Source: an uncultured Lachnospiraceae bacterium
GTDB lineage: Bacteria > Bacillota > Clostridia > Lachnospirales > Anaerotignaceae
Assembly: GCA_944384295.1 (NCBI GenBank)
Contig: CALWSU010000002.1
Coordinates: 62,001-126,000, forward strand
Direction of reading: 5' to 3'
DNA length: 64,000 bases
A program made the translations under genes and the position numbers. How positions within the stretch are numbered: the first letter of the stretch is position 1; every line of letters starts with the position of its first letter. Shown one piece after another: positions 1 to 8,881 of the stretch. The notes under the pieces were generated by a model. That model had not been told where the DNA came from, made no database searches, and saw only the letters and a program-made list of their open reading frames with translations.

Positions 1-149
1 TCGGAAATTGCCAAACCAGCTGCATCATCTGCTGCACGGTTGATTCTGTAACCAGAGGACAGTTTTTCCAAGTTTTTGGAAACTGCACTGTTGTTACCAC
101 CTAATTGTCTGTAAGAGTTCAGAGCTGCAATATTATGTTGAATTCTCAT
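1..149 (-). CDS. hag: Flagellin, N-terminal fragment (continues beyond the window start)
   Basis: The 49 visible codons encode the conserved D0/D1 start of bacterial flagellin, the filament subunit: it opens [16 protein letters not shown] and contains the [23 protein letters not shown] block typical of the family (read here in two parts). The ATG at 149 follows GGAGG with good spacing. It is preceded by a leader of about 140 bases and two sigma-28-type promoters. A FliW-CsrA pair elsewhere in the window predicts translational control. The gene runs off the window, so length and variable region are unknown. Confidence 0.95.
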   Translation of the reverse strand, partial: MRIQHNIAALNSYRQLGGNNSAVSKNLEKLSSGYRINRAADDAAGLAIS

Positions 150-287
150 ACTTCATTCCTCCATATCCTTATGATCATTATATTTTTAGCAATGGGGAAG
201 CTTCCATGTTTCCCCGAAATATATTCAGCCACAGGGAGGCGCCTTTCCCCATGACAAAATATCTAATAAATTGATTTCTTGTATTTA
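150..287 (-). promoter_or_regulatory. Structured 5' leader of flagellin with candidate CsrA sites
   Basis: The leader between the proximal promoter and the flagellin ATG has GGGGAA (211-220 region) facing TTCCCC (190s), which can form a hairpin carrying AACATGGAAG, a GGA motif in the context favoured by CsrA. A second GGA lies in the ribosome binding site (GGAGGAATG). An upstream ATGGGGAA (about 245-252) is fully complementary to TTCCCCAT (193-200), so two exclusive folds are possible. In Bacillus subtilis CsrA binds two such sites in the hag leader. Binding here is inference. Confidence 0.5.
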
Positions 288-314
288 TTATCGACTGAAA
301 TGGAACAAACTTAA
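288..314 (-). promoter_or_regulatory. Sigma-28 promoter P1 of flagellin
   Basis: On the minus strand TTAAGTTT (307-314), an 11-base spacer and GTCGATAA (288-295) match the sigma-28 consensus TAAAGTTT-N11-GCCGATAA at 14 of 16 positions. Transcription would start near 280 and give a leader of about 130 bases. Confidence 0.8.
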
Positions 315-356
315 GTACATTTTTAAATTTTTTTCCATTTTTTTATTTCTGATATA

Positions 357-384
357 TTATCGGTCTTTTCTTTGCAAAACTTAA
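357..384 (-). promoter_or_regulatory. Sigma-28 promoter P2 of flagellin (upstream copy)
   Basis: TTAAGTTT (377-384) and ACCGATAA (357-364) with a 12-base spacer. The -35 region shares the 13-base string AAACTTAAGTACA (plus-strand reading) with P1, 70 bases away, so the two promoters look like a tandem duplication. Confidence 0.7.
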
Positions 385-401
385 GTACAAAATTATAATT
401 T

Positions 402-1685
402 TTATTGTTTTTTTTGCAGCCATTGCATTCTGTGCTTCATCTGCGGTGTAATATCCGCCGGTTCCAAACAAAATGACTGTTCTGCATAACATACTGCATA
501 GATATATTCGCGTGCAACCGCCTCATCGCTGATATCAAATTTTTGCATAAAATAAGGCAATCGTCCTGCTTGTGCATCAATATAATTTTTTTCATATGAC
601 AATGTAAATTGCAATATTTCTCCAATGATTGTATTTTTTCCTGAAAATGCTTCTTTGATTTCTCTCAATGCAGGACCGCTTTCCACCAATTGATTTAACA
701 TATCTTTTGATTCATCATCAACCACTGAAAACATGCCTACCAAATATGCCAGATGTGCATACTCGCTATATCCACACAATTCCGCCATACGTTCTGCAAA
801 TACTGCGCGTATCAATGCTTGCTGCACCGCTTCCTCATTATGTCCATCTGAAAGATTATTGAGTAAGACAAGTAAAATCCATCTGCGCACTTCATCACTG
901 CCCATAATCATCAAAGCATGCTGAACAGAATGTACACGATGTGTATGGAAATATTGTAATGTGTTTGCTTTGCACAATAATTTATAAGTTGCACCAATAT
1001 CACGTTCTACAATCTTTCCCAATTCCGTATAATCCACACTTGGACTGGCAATCTGTTCCCACAAATGGATATATGTTACAATCGAAACATCATAAGCCTT
1101 TTTAAAATGCAATGAAGGGCGCGCAAAATAGTATCCTTGAAAAAAATCAAATCCCATATTTTTTGCTTGTACAAACTGCGCTTCTGTTTCTATTTTTTCT
1201 GCTAAAAGAGATTTATTATGTTTAAATTTTTTTACAATATCCATTCTCGTTTGATATGATGTCAATTTCCAATCCACTTTGATCATCTGTACCAAACGTA
1301 TGACCTCATCTGGAATTTCTTCTCCCGTATAATCATCTAATGCCAATGTATAACCATATGTATGCAACATCTGTAGACGCTCAATCAATTCAGGCGTATA
1401 TACGATATCTTCCAATAATTCAATTACAACAGATTCTGCTGGTAATAAAAATGGTGTTGTGCCTAAAAGCAAGGTATCTGTAAAATTCAAAAAAGCACGT
1501 TTCCCTTGTGTAACATAATCAAAACCAAAGTTTAACATCATATTATGTATGAGTTTTTTCGTCTTATCTGTACCATCCCATTCAGGATTATAACAATTTT
1601 CCGGGCTGCTGCGGTAAAGCATTTCATATGCGACCGTCTTTTTTTGACGATTGCAGATTGGCTGTCGTGCCAAATAAACATCCAT
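402..1685 (-). CDS. EAL-HDOD signalling protein (YuxH type), metal-site residues present
   Basis: 427 residues. The N-terminal part (1-200) is an EAL domain starting with the ARQPI motif typical of EAL-HDOD proteins; the C-terminal part (205-400) is an HDOD domain. Residues at the usual c-di-GMP phosphodiesterase positions are retained (E21, N67, E89, D117-D118, K136, E163, Q183), but loop 6 reads DDYTGEE rather than DDFGTG, so activity is uncertain. It is the last gene before flagellin, 34 bases after a YcxB-like gene. HDOD domains usually act as protein-interaction or signalling scaffolds. A second, more degenerate paralogue lies at 27065-28345. Confidence 0.85.
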   Translation of the reverse strand: MDVYLARQPICNRQKKTVAYEMLYRSSPENCYNPEWDGTDKTKKLIHNMMLNFGFDYVTQGKRAFLNFTDTLLLGTTPFLLPAESVVIELLEDIVYTPELIERLQMLHTYGYTLALDDYTGEEIPDEVIRLVQMIKVDWKLTSYQTRMDIVKKFKHNKSLLAEKIETEAQFVQAKNMGFDFFQGYYFARPSLHFKKAYDVSIVTYIHLWEQIASPSVDYTELGKIVERDIGATYKLLCKANTLQYFHTHRVHSVQHALMIMGSDEVRRWILLVLLNNLSDGHNEEAVQQALIRAVFAERMAELCGYSEYAHLAYLVGMFSVVDDESKDMLNQLVESGPALREIKEAFSGKNTIIGEILQFTLSYEKNYIDAQAGRLPYFMQKFDISDEAVAREYIYAVCYAEQSFCLEPADITPQMKHRMQWLQKKQ

Positions 1686-1719
1686 ACTGCAAACCCCCTT
1701 CCTCGCTTTTCATCCGTCT

Positions 1720-2241
1720 TTACTCTGGCTGTTTGGGTAGTACTCCTACAAAACGATCTAGTTCCAATGCCATCAATTCTGTCAATACTGCAGCTGGAAT
1801 CACAATCATTTCTTTGCGTACAAATAAATTACGCTTTCTTTTATATAGGATATAATCTGATGTTTTTGTTTTCAGTTTGATTAAATCTCCTCTGCTGTAA
1901 CTTTTCATACGTCCTGCGCAATTGACATGAAAAAAACCATCTTGCATTTCCATCGTAATATACCCACCAATCGCAAACGGCGGATGCTTCATTAAATATT
2001 CTAAATGCAGCAAACGAAATATATATTGTATTACAAAACAAATTGCCGATAAAATCAAAAACAATAAACCATGCGGCCAATTTAACCACAATGCCATAAC
2101 GCTAATGGTCAATGCCAACCAGCCAATACCAAGCAAACCAAAAAATATCATGACACACAAATCTATTGTTTTTGCATAAGTCTTTAAATACTGCCGTATT
2201 TGTCCTTGATCCATCTCAAAAGTTATACGAAAACGATACAT
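1720..2241 (-). CDS. YcxB-like two-helix membrane protein
   Basis: 173 residues from the ATG at 2241, which has GGAGG eight bases upstream; an in-frame TTG at 2262 lacks such a site. Two adjacent hydrophobic segments (about residues 27-75) are followed by a soluble domain with a phenylalanine/glycine-rich strand and an IIPAAVL segment near the end, the layout of YcxB-family proteins. Function is unknown. It is cotranscribed with the upstream membrane-anchored protein and the EAL-HDOD gene downstream. Confidence 0.6.
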   Translation of the reverse strand: MYRFRITFEMDQGQIRQYLKTYAKTIDLCVMIFFGLLGIGWLALTISVMALWLNWPHGLLFLILSAICFVIQYIFRLLHLEYLMKHPPFAIGGYITMEMQDGFFHVNCAGRMKSYSRGDLIKLKTKTSDYILYKRKRNLFVRKEMIVIPAAVLTELMALELDRFVGVLPKQPE

Positions 2242-2289
2242 CTTGTTTTCCTCCACACACAAAATGCTGTTTATTTTCTTTTGTCTATT

Positions 2290-3216
2290 TTATTCTTTTT
2301 CTTCCGTTGCTGATGTGGGTTCTCCTACCGTAATTTCTCCCGGTTTTTGTGTAGTATTTTCTTCTGTTTTGGGTTGTTCTTGAGTTTGTGATTGTTTTGA
2401 ACCGCTAATCAGTTGACTTTGTCTTGTCATATTATCATATATATAGATATTTTGTGTTGACAATGCAATATAATATTTCTCTACAAATTGATTCGTATTG
2501 ACGCTATTTTTATCATATACTGTAATACCATAACAATCTTCCCCATTGATATTGGATTGTCCCACATCAAAAATCGTTTCATATTCAGAAATTGGTTTTG
2601 GTAAATCAGCATATTTTTCAATATTAGATTCAAAATATGCCAAAGCATCATTACGATTAAATTCGGTTACATCTTCTGCGTTTGGATCTTTTCCTTCTTC
2701 CTTACTTATTGTAATTGCATATTGATCCTGTTGTTGTGCAATCTCAACGGTAAATACCATACCATCTTCCACAGAAGCAATGCCATACTGTTCTACCGTT
2801 GTACCATCAGATGCTTCACTTTCTTCTGTATCCATTTTTGCAAAACCAGATTCTTCGGTTAAGTAAGTACGATATGTTTCCAAATCCGCTTCCGTTTGGT
2901 CATCCGCTTCATACAAATATTCTACTTTGGAAACACCATTTAAATCATATCTCACTACTTCTTTTATATTGCGTTCGCCCACAATACTAGTAATGGAAGA
3001 AACTGTATCCAATCCCACACGATACATGTTTACCACAATCTTTTCTTCCTTCGTAGCAGTAAAACGATAAGCAACAAATGCTGCTGCCAACGCAACAATG
3101 AATCCAATGAGGATTAAAAGAATTTTTTTACTAATTCTTCGCTTTTTCGGTATATCCTCTACCTCTATTTCCTCATCAATTGCATACAATTCTCTAGTAT
3201 CTGCCTCATTCGCCAT
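2290..3216 (-). CDS. Membrane-anchored extracytoplasmic protein of unknown function
   Basis: 308 residues. A basic, acidic-headed N-terminus (1-28) precedes one transmembrane helix (about 29-50); the remainder should lie outside the cell and ends in a Q/T/E-rich, probably disordered tail (270-308). I recognise no domain. The ATG at 3216 has a long purine ribosome site (GGGGGGAAGG). A sigma-A-like promoter lies at 3255-3283, so this gene heads a three-gene unit with the YcxB-like and EAL-HDOD genes. Confidence 0.7.
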   Translation of the reverse strand: MANEADTRELYAIDEEIEVEDIPKKRRISKKILLILIGFIVALAAAFVAYRFTATKEEKIVVNMYRVGLDTVSSITSIVGERNIKEVVRYDLNGVSKVEYLYEADDQTEADLETYRTYLTEESGFAKMDTEESEASDGTTVEQYGIASVEDGMVFTVEIAQQQDQYAITISKEEGKDPNAEDVTEFNRNDALAYFESNIEKYADLPKPISEYETIFDVGQSNINGEDCYGITVYDKNSVNTNQFVEKYYIALSTQNIYIYDNMTRQSQLISGSKQSQTQEQPKTEENTTQKPGEITVGEPTSATEEKE

Positions 3217-3254
3217 TTTTGCCTTCCCCCCGTTTCTAAAACCATATATTCTAC

Positions 3255-3283
3255 ATTATAATCCATACATTGTTAGAACGCAA
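3255..3283 (-). promoter_or_regulatory. Sigma-A-type promoter for the gene at 2290-3216
   Basis: On the minus strand TTGCGT (3278-3283), a 17-base spacer and TATAAT (3255-3260), about 40 bases before the start codon. Confidence 0.6.
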
Positions 3284-3326
3284 ATCCAAACACAAAATTT
3301 ATGAATTTTTCATAACTTCCACACAA

Positions 3327-3355
3327 AAGCTGCCGGATCAATGATTCGACAGCTT
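3327..3355. terminator. Imperfect hairpin after the SLH gene
   Basis: AAGCTG (3327-3332) pairs with CAGCTT (3350-3355), with further CG and ATC/GAT pairs inside. On the minus strand a short T-containing stretch (TTGTGT) follows. It is a weak terminator candidate lying beyond the stronger one at 3460-3504. Confidence 0.35.
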
Positions 3356-3459
3356 GAAAACTTCCGAGCTATAGCAGAGTTAGTTTTATACATTCCAGCC
3401 AAACAGTGGTATGTAATTTTTCCACCAAATCTGCATTTTGGATATATTTTCTATGAAGA

Positions 3460-3504
3460 AAAGCCGAAGTTTCAAGGCTTTTTTCTTGATAGAACTTCGG
3501 CTTT
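3460..3504. terminator. Hairpin terminator downstream of the SLH protein gene
   Basis: A perfect 12-base inverted repeat, AAAGCCGAAGTT (3460-3471) and AACTTCGGCTTT (3493-3504), with a 21-base loop. On the minus strand TTCTTC follows, and on the plus strand TATTTTTG. The rest of the gap 3217-3610 holds the 3255-3283 promoter and a weaker hairpin, and no gene. Confidence 0.6.
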
Positions 3505-3610
3505 CTATTTTTGTTTACTTTCCAAAGGCTATCATACAATGAACCCTTCACAAAAGTATGTCAACTTATTCGTTTCTATAAAGTATATGGTGTATACCAT
3601 ATGCTCCAAT

Positions 3611-6600
3611 CTATTCATTGGATTTACTGAACGATACTTCCCAATGTGAATCTCTACGCCCTGCACCATCTGGTCCTGTTTCTTCATCTTTAAACGTCAA
3701 TGTCATCAAACCAGCCGAATTACCATTCTTATCACATATTTCATATGGGAAGAATATCGAATCATTGTGATTAATTCCCTTAAATTGAATGGTAATACTT
3801 TTGATTGTGTTATTTTGCATGGTAGAGCTTTTAACTTCAATCTTATCTGTGGTAGCTGACATATTCTTTGTAAATACCTCTATTGTGAGAGGGAGCCATT
3901 TTTCGTTTTCCCCTGGTATATAAAATACTTCTTCATTAAATGTAAACAAAACTGTACCATAATATGGTGACTGAGATGCTGCCCAATTGGTAATGGAAGT
4001 ATTTTCTGTCACGGTTGGTGGCATTACATCCGCTGGTGTAATCTTACGTTGGAAAGCAATGTTAGAATCTGCACCTACATTCGTTTCCCCATTATCTAAG
4101 GTTGCCTTCGCTACCGCTAAAAATGTATAGTAGATATTACGTTCCAAATTGTCTACAGTTACCGTCGCAGTATATTTTTTATCTTGCTCATTATATGTTG
4201 TACGTATACTACCATAATCCACTGGCTTCAAATCTTGATTCTCTGCACCATTTCGTATTACAGACGCTACATATATAGGATCTCCAATAAATTGATATTT
4301 ATTTTGCGTAGGATCTGAAGAATCGATTTGGAACCATGAGTCACAGTTCAAGTCTGGAATCATAATCCAGTCAATGGTCGCTGCCTTATCTGATGTAATC
4401 TGCACCGTTGCAGAAGTCTCCGCTCTATTGATAACACGTACTTCAATGTTTGGTGGTGACATTGCCACTGTTTCAAAATCGATGATTGTAATATCAGAAG
4501 GCTCTGGTGGTGTACCTTTCAAACAACAGAATAATGTATATTTTGTTGTTGGTTGTAACCCTTCCATCAAAACGCCATATTCTGTATAACCACTTTCGAT
4601 TTCATAAGTACCCCATACGCCGCCTTGTGGTTTGACAGCACCTGTCATCAATTGTAATGGTGTTAATTTGTCCTTATCTACAGTACCTTGTGGTGCAATC
4701 AAGTAGTACATCGTTGCTTTTTTGTTGGTCATAACACGTGGTTGAATCAACGTATCACCAATAAAGCTAGGCTCTTTTCCAGTCTCGTCCGTTTCCCCAT
4801 AACGCTTTAAAATAGGGTAGTAAATATCTTTACCTGTTGGTGAATCTGATGCTTCTTTAAAGATTACAAATTGTGGAATAATGGTATCTGTAAAGGATGC
4901 AGACAATACAAATGGTTCTGGATTATTGACCTGTAAAGCACCTTCGGAAATCGCGGTTGACCAACCGTTTTTGGGATTACCAGCAAGCTGTGACAAAACC
5001 GTTTTAGATCCAATGACGCATTTTATGTCAATTTTAACTGTTTTATTCCAACTGCCACGATCCGCACTACCATCCACTTCTACAAATCGAATACCATATT
5101 CTTCTGGTTCTGTCATAGTATTAAATTTGACAAAAGCATAATCCTGCGCACCTTCTGCCGATCTTGTGACAATATAGTCCAATGACATTGCCTGATTTTC
5201 TAAAATCAATGGTGTATACTTGCTACCATCCGCTTGTGTACCACCAATCTGTTCAAAACTTCCTTGCGCATTTTTCTTATACAATTCAAATTTAACAGTC
5301 GTATCAGAGCCAAAAATCATATCAAATAAAATTGCATCTTCTGTTGCGTTCTTTTCTGGCTCAATTTGGAATGTCAAATCCATATTCTCAGGCGAGGTTG
5401 TTTTTTCTAATGTTACAGTAGGCGGAACAGTTGCGAAAGGCAATTCTGTTTCATCATTCATTTTGTTATTAGATGTATCCGCAATATTAGACAATACGAA
5501 TTTATAACTTTGACCAGATTTCAAAAATTCACTCGCATGTACAAATGTAATATAACTGCGACCTTCTTCATCCATGCCAACTTTAACGTCATCTGCTGCG
5601 TCTAAATTCATATCAATCAATTCATTACCACTATCTTTGACCGCATACAATTTGATACATTCCTCAATGGCATCTAAATTGTCCGCGCTGAATTCTTCAC
5701 CTGTATTGCGATTGATGACGATTTCATTAAATAAGATTGTAATTTGTGCATCTATATGCACTTTTCCATTCAATTCCTTATCATATGTTAATTCTGCTTT
5801 CGGCGGATTGCTATCCAATGTCTGAATGGAAATCTTCTCTACAATAGAAATATTCCCGGAAGCATCTCTTGCAGCCATATAGAGATCATATGCCTTTTCT
5901 TCTTCCAAACCACTGATTTTTACAGTCAATTCTGTATCTGCTTTTGCATTGGATTTTCCAGATTTATAAGCTGTATTCCCTGTCACAACAGCATTCTTCA
6001 TTTCATCAGAATCCAAAGGATATTCTGTACCATCTTCTCTTAATGGCAATAAAGTACTACCTTTTTTCACTACTGCATAAAAAATAGTACTATCTTCATC
6101 TACTTTGGCTTTTACATCTACACTTTTTTTATCACGTTTATCTTCTTTTGGGAATCCATCAATAAACTTTGGTGGTGTAGTATCTTTTGTAGTTCCTGTC
6201 AATTTAATGACTTTGGAATCTCGAATCCCATCGCTTGCCACTACATAGACATCGTATTTTGTATTTTCTTGTAGTTCGTTGCTAGCAGCAACTACAATAT
6301 CTTCGATATTCTTTTGTCCTTTTGTGGAACCATGTACAATCGCGCCCTTGAGCTGACCTTTACGCAACTCTAAAGCAGTAGGTGCTACACTACCTGTTTG
6401 ATATACCGCATAGTATACTGTACAGTTTTTGGTAGGCAAAAATCCAATACTTAAGCTATTGCTATCATCAGAAAATACTTGTGGATATCCACTTGCAAAA
6501 GCAGGAATCGTATCATCCACTGTTTCAAAATCTTTTTCTTTCACACGGCTGATGTAGCCTCTTTCATCTACCAAAACGGCTGCTACAGAATATTCCATTT

Positions 6601-8209
6601 CTGGAGATAAATTGCTGATAGCACTACTAATTTCTTGATTTGCTTCTGCTACTGGGCTATTGCCATAAGTCAAAATATCTTGTGCATGTTCCGCTTTTTT
6701 GGGGTCCATGATTTCTTCGTCATCTAATATGCCACTATCTTCCTCAAAGGTAACTGCCCAATAGATAGTGCCACCCTTATTGGTTTTATATAGCATGGAA
6801 GCCTTAGTGGAACTCACCTCATCTGGATCCGGATATCCTGCCAAAATACGAGGATCTGCAGAATATTCTGCCGCATCACTACTGGTTAGCTCTTCTCCAT
6901 CAATCGTTGCTGTAATACCAGGACGAATGGTGATAGTATCTGGGCGCATACTTACTTCTGTATCTGGTCCACTTACTGTCAGATTACCCACATCACCCAA
7001 ACCATCTACAATACAAGTGACATCTAAATTCAAATCTAAAATAGCCGCATTTTTCTCTATCGTGACTTTGCTATCTGCTGCTGTTTCATCTACAATTGCT
7101 TGTTGTACAGTACCACGTCCAACGACTAAGTAGTTTTTCGGATTTCTTACAGTAATTTTATCAAAATCCCCTAAGGTAGCCAATGTGGTTTCTTCTGGAC
7201 CTTCTACGATGATATTGACAAAGCCTTCTGTTTCATCGCCATAATTTTCTAAATATGCACTTGTTCTAATTAATGTTTGTGCAATCACTGTATTGCCATA
7301 GGAGTCCAAAGATAATACTTTATCTTCTTCCCCATCCACAATCAAGCGATTAACTTGACAGCCAATAAAGTTGATACTATTGGCACCTGCTTCGCTAGAG
7401 CCACCACCACTGATGATGACATCACCCATAACACGTACATTTCTTAAATCTACGTAGCCTGTGCCCACACCTGCTGTAATGTATAAATCTCCCATAATAG
7501 TTGTATTTTCTAAAGAGATTGCAGATGTTGTAATCATTACATTTCCTTGCACAATGCCCTGTTGATAGTTTCCACTCGAAGAAATGCGATATCCTATAAT
7601 ATCAGAAAGAATTTTTGCTGTTTCCCCTCTGGAAATATATGCTTCTGGACGGAATGAATTATCTGCATATCCAGAAACATACCCTTTTTGCATAAACGCC
7701 GCAATCGAACCTTTACTCCATTGACTAAACTCACGACTATCCGTAAAGCCTAATACTTCCCCCACCGGTTCATCTAACTTCAGGTTTCTGCATAACAGAG
7801 CAACCGCTTGTTCTCTTGTCAAATATCCTTGTGGATTTGCAGTTGTTGCAGATGTACCTGCAAAATAGCCTGCTTGATATGCAATTGCAATATCATCTGC
7901 ATACCATTCTGTACCTTTGATATCCTTAAACGGAAGATCGCCTCGTTTAAACGAATTATATCCAAATGCACGATTGATCATAGAAGCAAATTCTGCTCTT
8001 GTAATCGGCTCATCTGGATTCATATTGCCTTCCTGATCTCCACGCATAATGCCGTATGTATACAAGTTCTGCAAATATATTTGCGCCCAATGGTTCGCAA
8101 TGCCCAAAGGTCCATTTGCAGCATACGTCTGATACTGTATTGGTGCAAAGGTACTAAACAACATTGCAGCCGACAGCACAAACGTCAAAATCCGTTTCCC
8201 CCATTTCAA
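3611..8209 (-). CDS. Very large secreted SLH-domain surface protein with beta-helix and Ig/FN3-like repeats
   Basis: About 1532 residues from a TTG start at 8209, nine bases after AAGGAGG; the TTG six bases upstream is too close to that site. A signal peptide (MKWGKRILTF, hydrophobic core, cleavage near AANG) is followed by three SLH repeats (about 36-200) with TRAE, TREQ and SRGE motifs, which bind secondary cell-wall polymer. A parallel beta-helix-like region (about 210-400, repeated NTTIMGD/NVRVMGD strands) and many Ig/FN3-like domains with DTTPP-type linkers follow. It is probably an S-layer or surface protein; it sits among flagellar genes but shows no flagellar domain. Confidence 0.85.
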   Translation of the reverse strand: MKWGKRILTFVLSAAMLFSTFAPIQYQTYAANGPLGIANHWAQIYLQNLYTYGIMRGDQEGNMNPDEPITRAEFASMINRAFGYNSFKRGDLPFKDIKGTEWYADDIAIAYQAGYFAGTSATTANPQGYLTREQAVALLCRNLKLDEPVGEVLGFTDSREFSQWSKGSIAAFMQKGYVSGYADNSFRPEAYISRGETAKILSDIIGYRISSSGNYQQGIVQGNVMITTSAISLENTTIMGDLYITAGVGTGYVDLRNVRVMGDVIISGGGSSEAGANSINFIGCQVNRLIVDGEEDKVLSLDSYGNTVIAQTLIRTSAYLENYGDETEGFVNIIVEGPEETTLATLGDFDKITVRNPKNYLVVGRGTVQQAIVDETAADSKVTIEKNAAILDLNLDVTCIVDGLGDVGNLTVSGPDTEVSMRPDTITIRPGITATIDGEELTSSDAAEYSADPRILAGYPDPDEVSSTKASMLYKTNKGGTIYWAVTFEEDSGILDDEEIMDPKKAEHAQDILTYGNSPVAEANQEISSAISNLSPEMEYSVAAVLVDERGYISRVKEKDFETVDDTIPAFASGYPQVFSDDSNSLSIGFLPTKNCTVYYAVYQTGSVAPTALELRKGQLKGAIVHGSTKGQKNIEDIVVAASNELQENTKYDVYVVASDGIRDSKVIKLTGTTKDTTPPKFIDGFPKEDKRDKKSVDVKAKVDEDSTIFYAVVKKGSTLLPLREDGTEYPLDSDEMKNAVVTGNTAYKSGKSNAKADTELTVKISGLEEEKAYDLYMAARDASGNISIVEKISIQTLDSNPPKAELTYDKELNGKVHIDAQITILFNEIVINRNTGEEFSADNLDAIEECIKLYAVKDSGNELIDMNLDAADDVKVGMDEEGRSYITFVHASEFLKSGQSYKFVLSNIADTSNNKMNDETELPFATVPPTVTLEKTTSPENMDLTFQIEPEKNATEDAILFDMIFGSDTTVKFELYKKNAQGSFEQIGGTQADGSKYTPLILENQAMSLDYIVTRSAEGAQDYAFVKFNTMTEPEEYGIRFVEVDGSADRGSWNKTVKIDIKCVIGSKTVLSQLAGNPKNGWSTAISEGALQVNNPEPFVLSASFTDTIIPQFVIFKEASDSPTGKDIYYPILKRYGETDETGKEPSFIGDTLIQPRVMTNKKATMYYLIAPQGTVDKDKLTPLQLMTGAVKPQGGVWGTYEIESGYTEYGVLMEGLQPTTKYTLFCCLKGTPPEPSDITIIDFETVAMSPPNIEVRVINRAETSATVQITSDKAATIDWIMIPDLNCDSWFQIDSSDPTQNKYQFIGDPIYVASVIRNGAENQDLKPVDYGSIRTTYNEQDKKYTATVTVDNLERNIYYTFLAVAKATLDNGETNVGADSNIAFQRKITPADVMPPTVTENTSITNWAASQSPYYGTVLFTFNEEVFYIPGENEKWLPLTIEVFTKNMSATTDKIEVKSSTMQNNTIKSITIQFKGINHNDSIFFPYEICDKNGNSAGLMTLTFKDEETGPDGAGRRDSHWEVSFSKSNE

Positions 8210-8250
8210 CGTCAATCTCCTCCTTTTTCGTTGCTTATTTGTTTATTTCC

Positions 8251-8859
8251 TTATTGTCTGCGCATACGTCTTTTTTGCGCAACAATTTGAAAGACTTTTC
8301 TGCGGATTTCTTCTTCTGCATGCTGACTCAAATCCAAAAATTGACAGCCATATAATTTCTGATTCTTGATATTGCGATCAATTTTTCGTACAATATTGAA
8401 ATTTACCAATAAAGGTTCATCAAAGAAATTAAATACTACTTCATATTTCTTATCAAAATCAAGTTCCTTGTCTGTTGCAAAACAGAATCCACCTGCACTG
8501 ATGTCACGTGTGATGGCATCTAAACTCACAATATCCCCTTGTTTGATATAAACGATATTGATTTGTTCCTCAATCTCTACTTTGAGATCTTCATTCAGTT
8601 GTTCTTCTTGGTTGACAATATTATATACACTCAATGATTTATTTAAATTATCATATTCTTGTACCAATGCTGTATATAATTCATAATATGACCCACTCAC
8701 AATCAATCTGATTGGTTTATCTGCTAACAAATCATGTGCCGTTACATCAGACAGATCATCAAAAACAATGGTTGCCAGATCTTTATCATCTGTAAAATGA
8801 ATATAGCCAACTCCTTCAAATTTGCCTACATCGCTTAATACCGTTACCCTATCCTCCAT
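8251..8859 (-). CDS. PilZ-domain protein (YcgR/YpfA-like), c-di-GMP motif partly lost
   Basis: 202 residues from the ATG at 8859, nine bases after AAAGG; upstream in-frame starts lack this site. An N-terminal YcgR-like domain (1-80) precedes a PilZ domain (about 87-195). The DISAGG motif (119-124), half of the c-di-GMP signature, is present. The RxxxR half, expected about 30 residues earlier, is replaced by QLNEDLKV (87-94), without arginines. PilZ proteins of this layout usually act as flagellar brakes or effectors. It lies 22 bases after flhX in an export-related gene group. Confidence 0.8.
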   Translation of the reverse strand: MEDRVTVLSDVGKFEGVGYIHFTDDKDLATIVFDDLSDVTAHDLLADKPIRLIVSGSYYELYTALVQEYDNLNKSLSVYNIVNQEEQLNEDLKVEIEEQINIVYIKQGDIVSLDAITRDISAGGFCFATDKELDFDKKYEVVFNFFDEPLLVNFNIVRKIDRNIKNQKLYGCQFLDLSQHAEEEIRRKVFQIVAQKRRMRRQ

Positions 8860-8881
8860 ACCTCTCATCCTTTCTATATTT

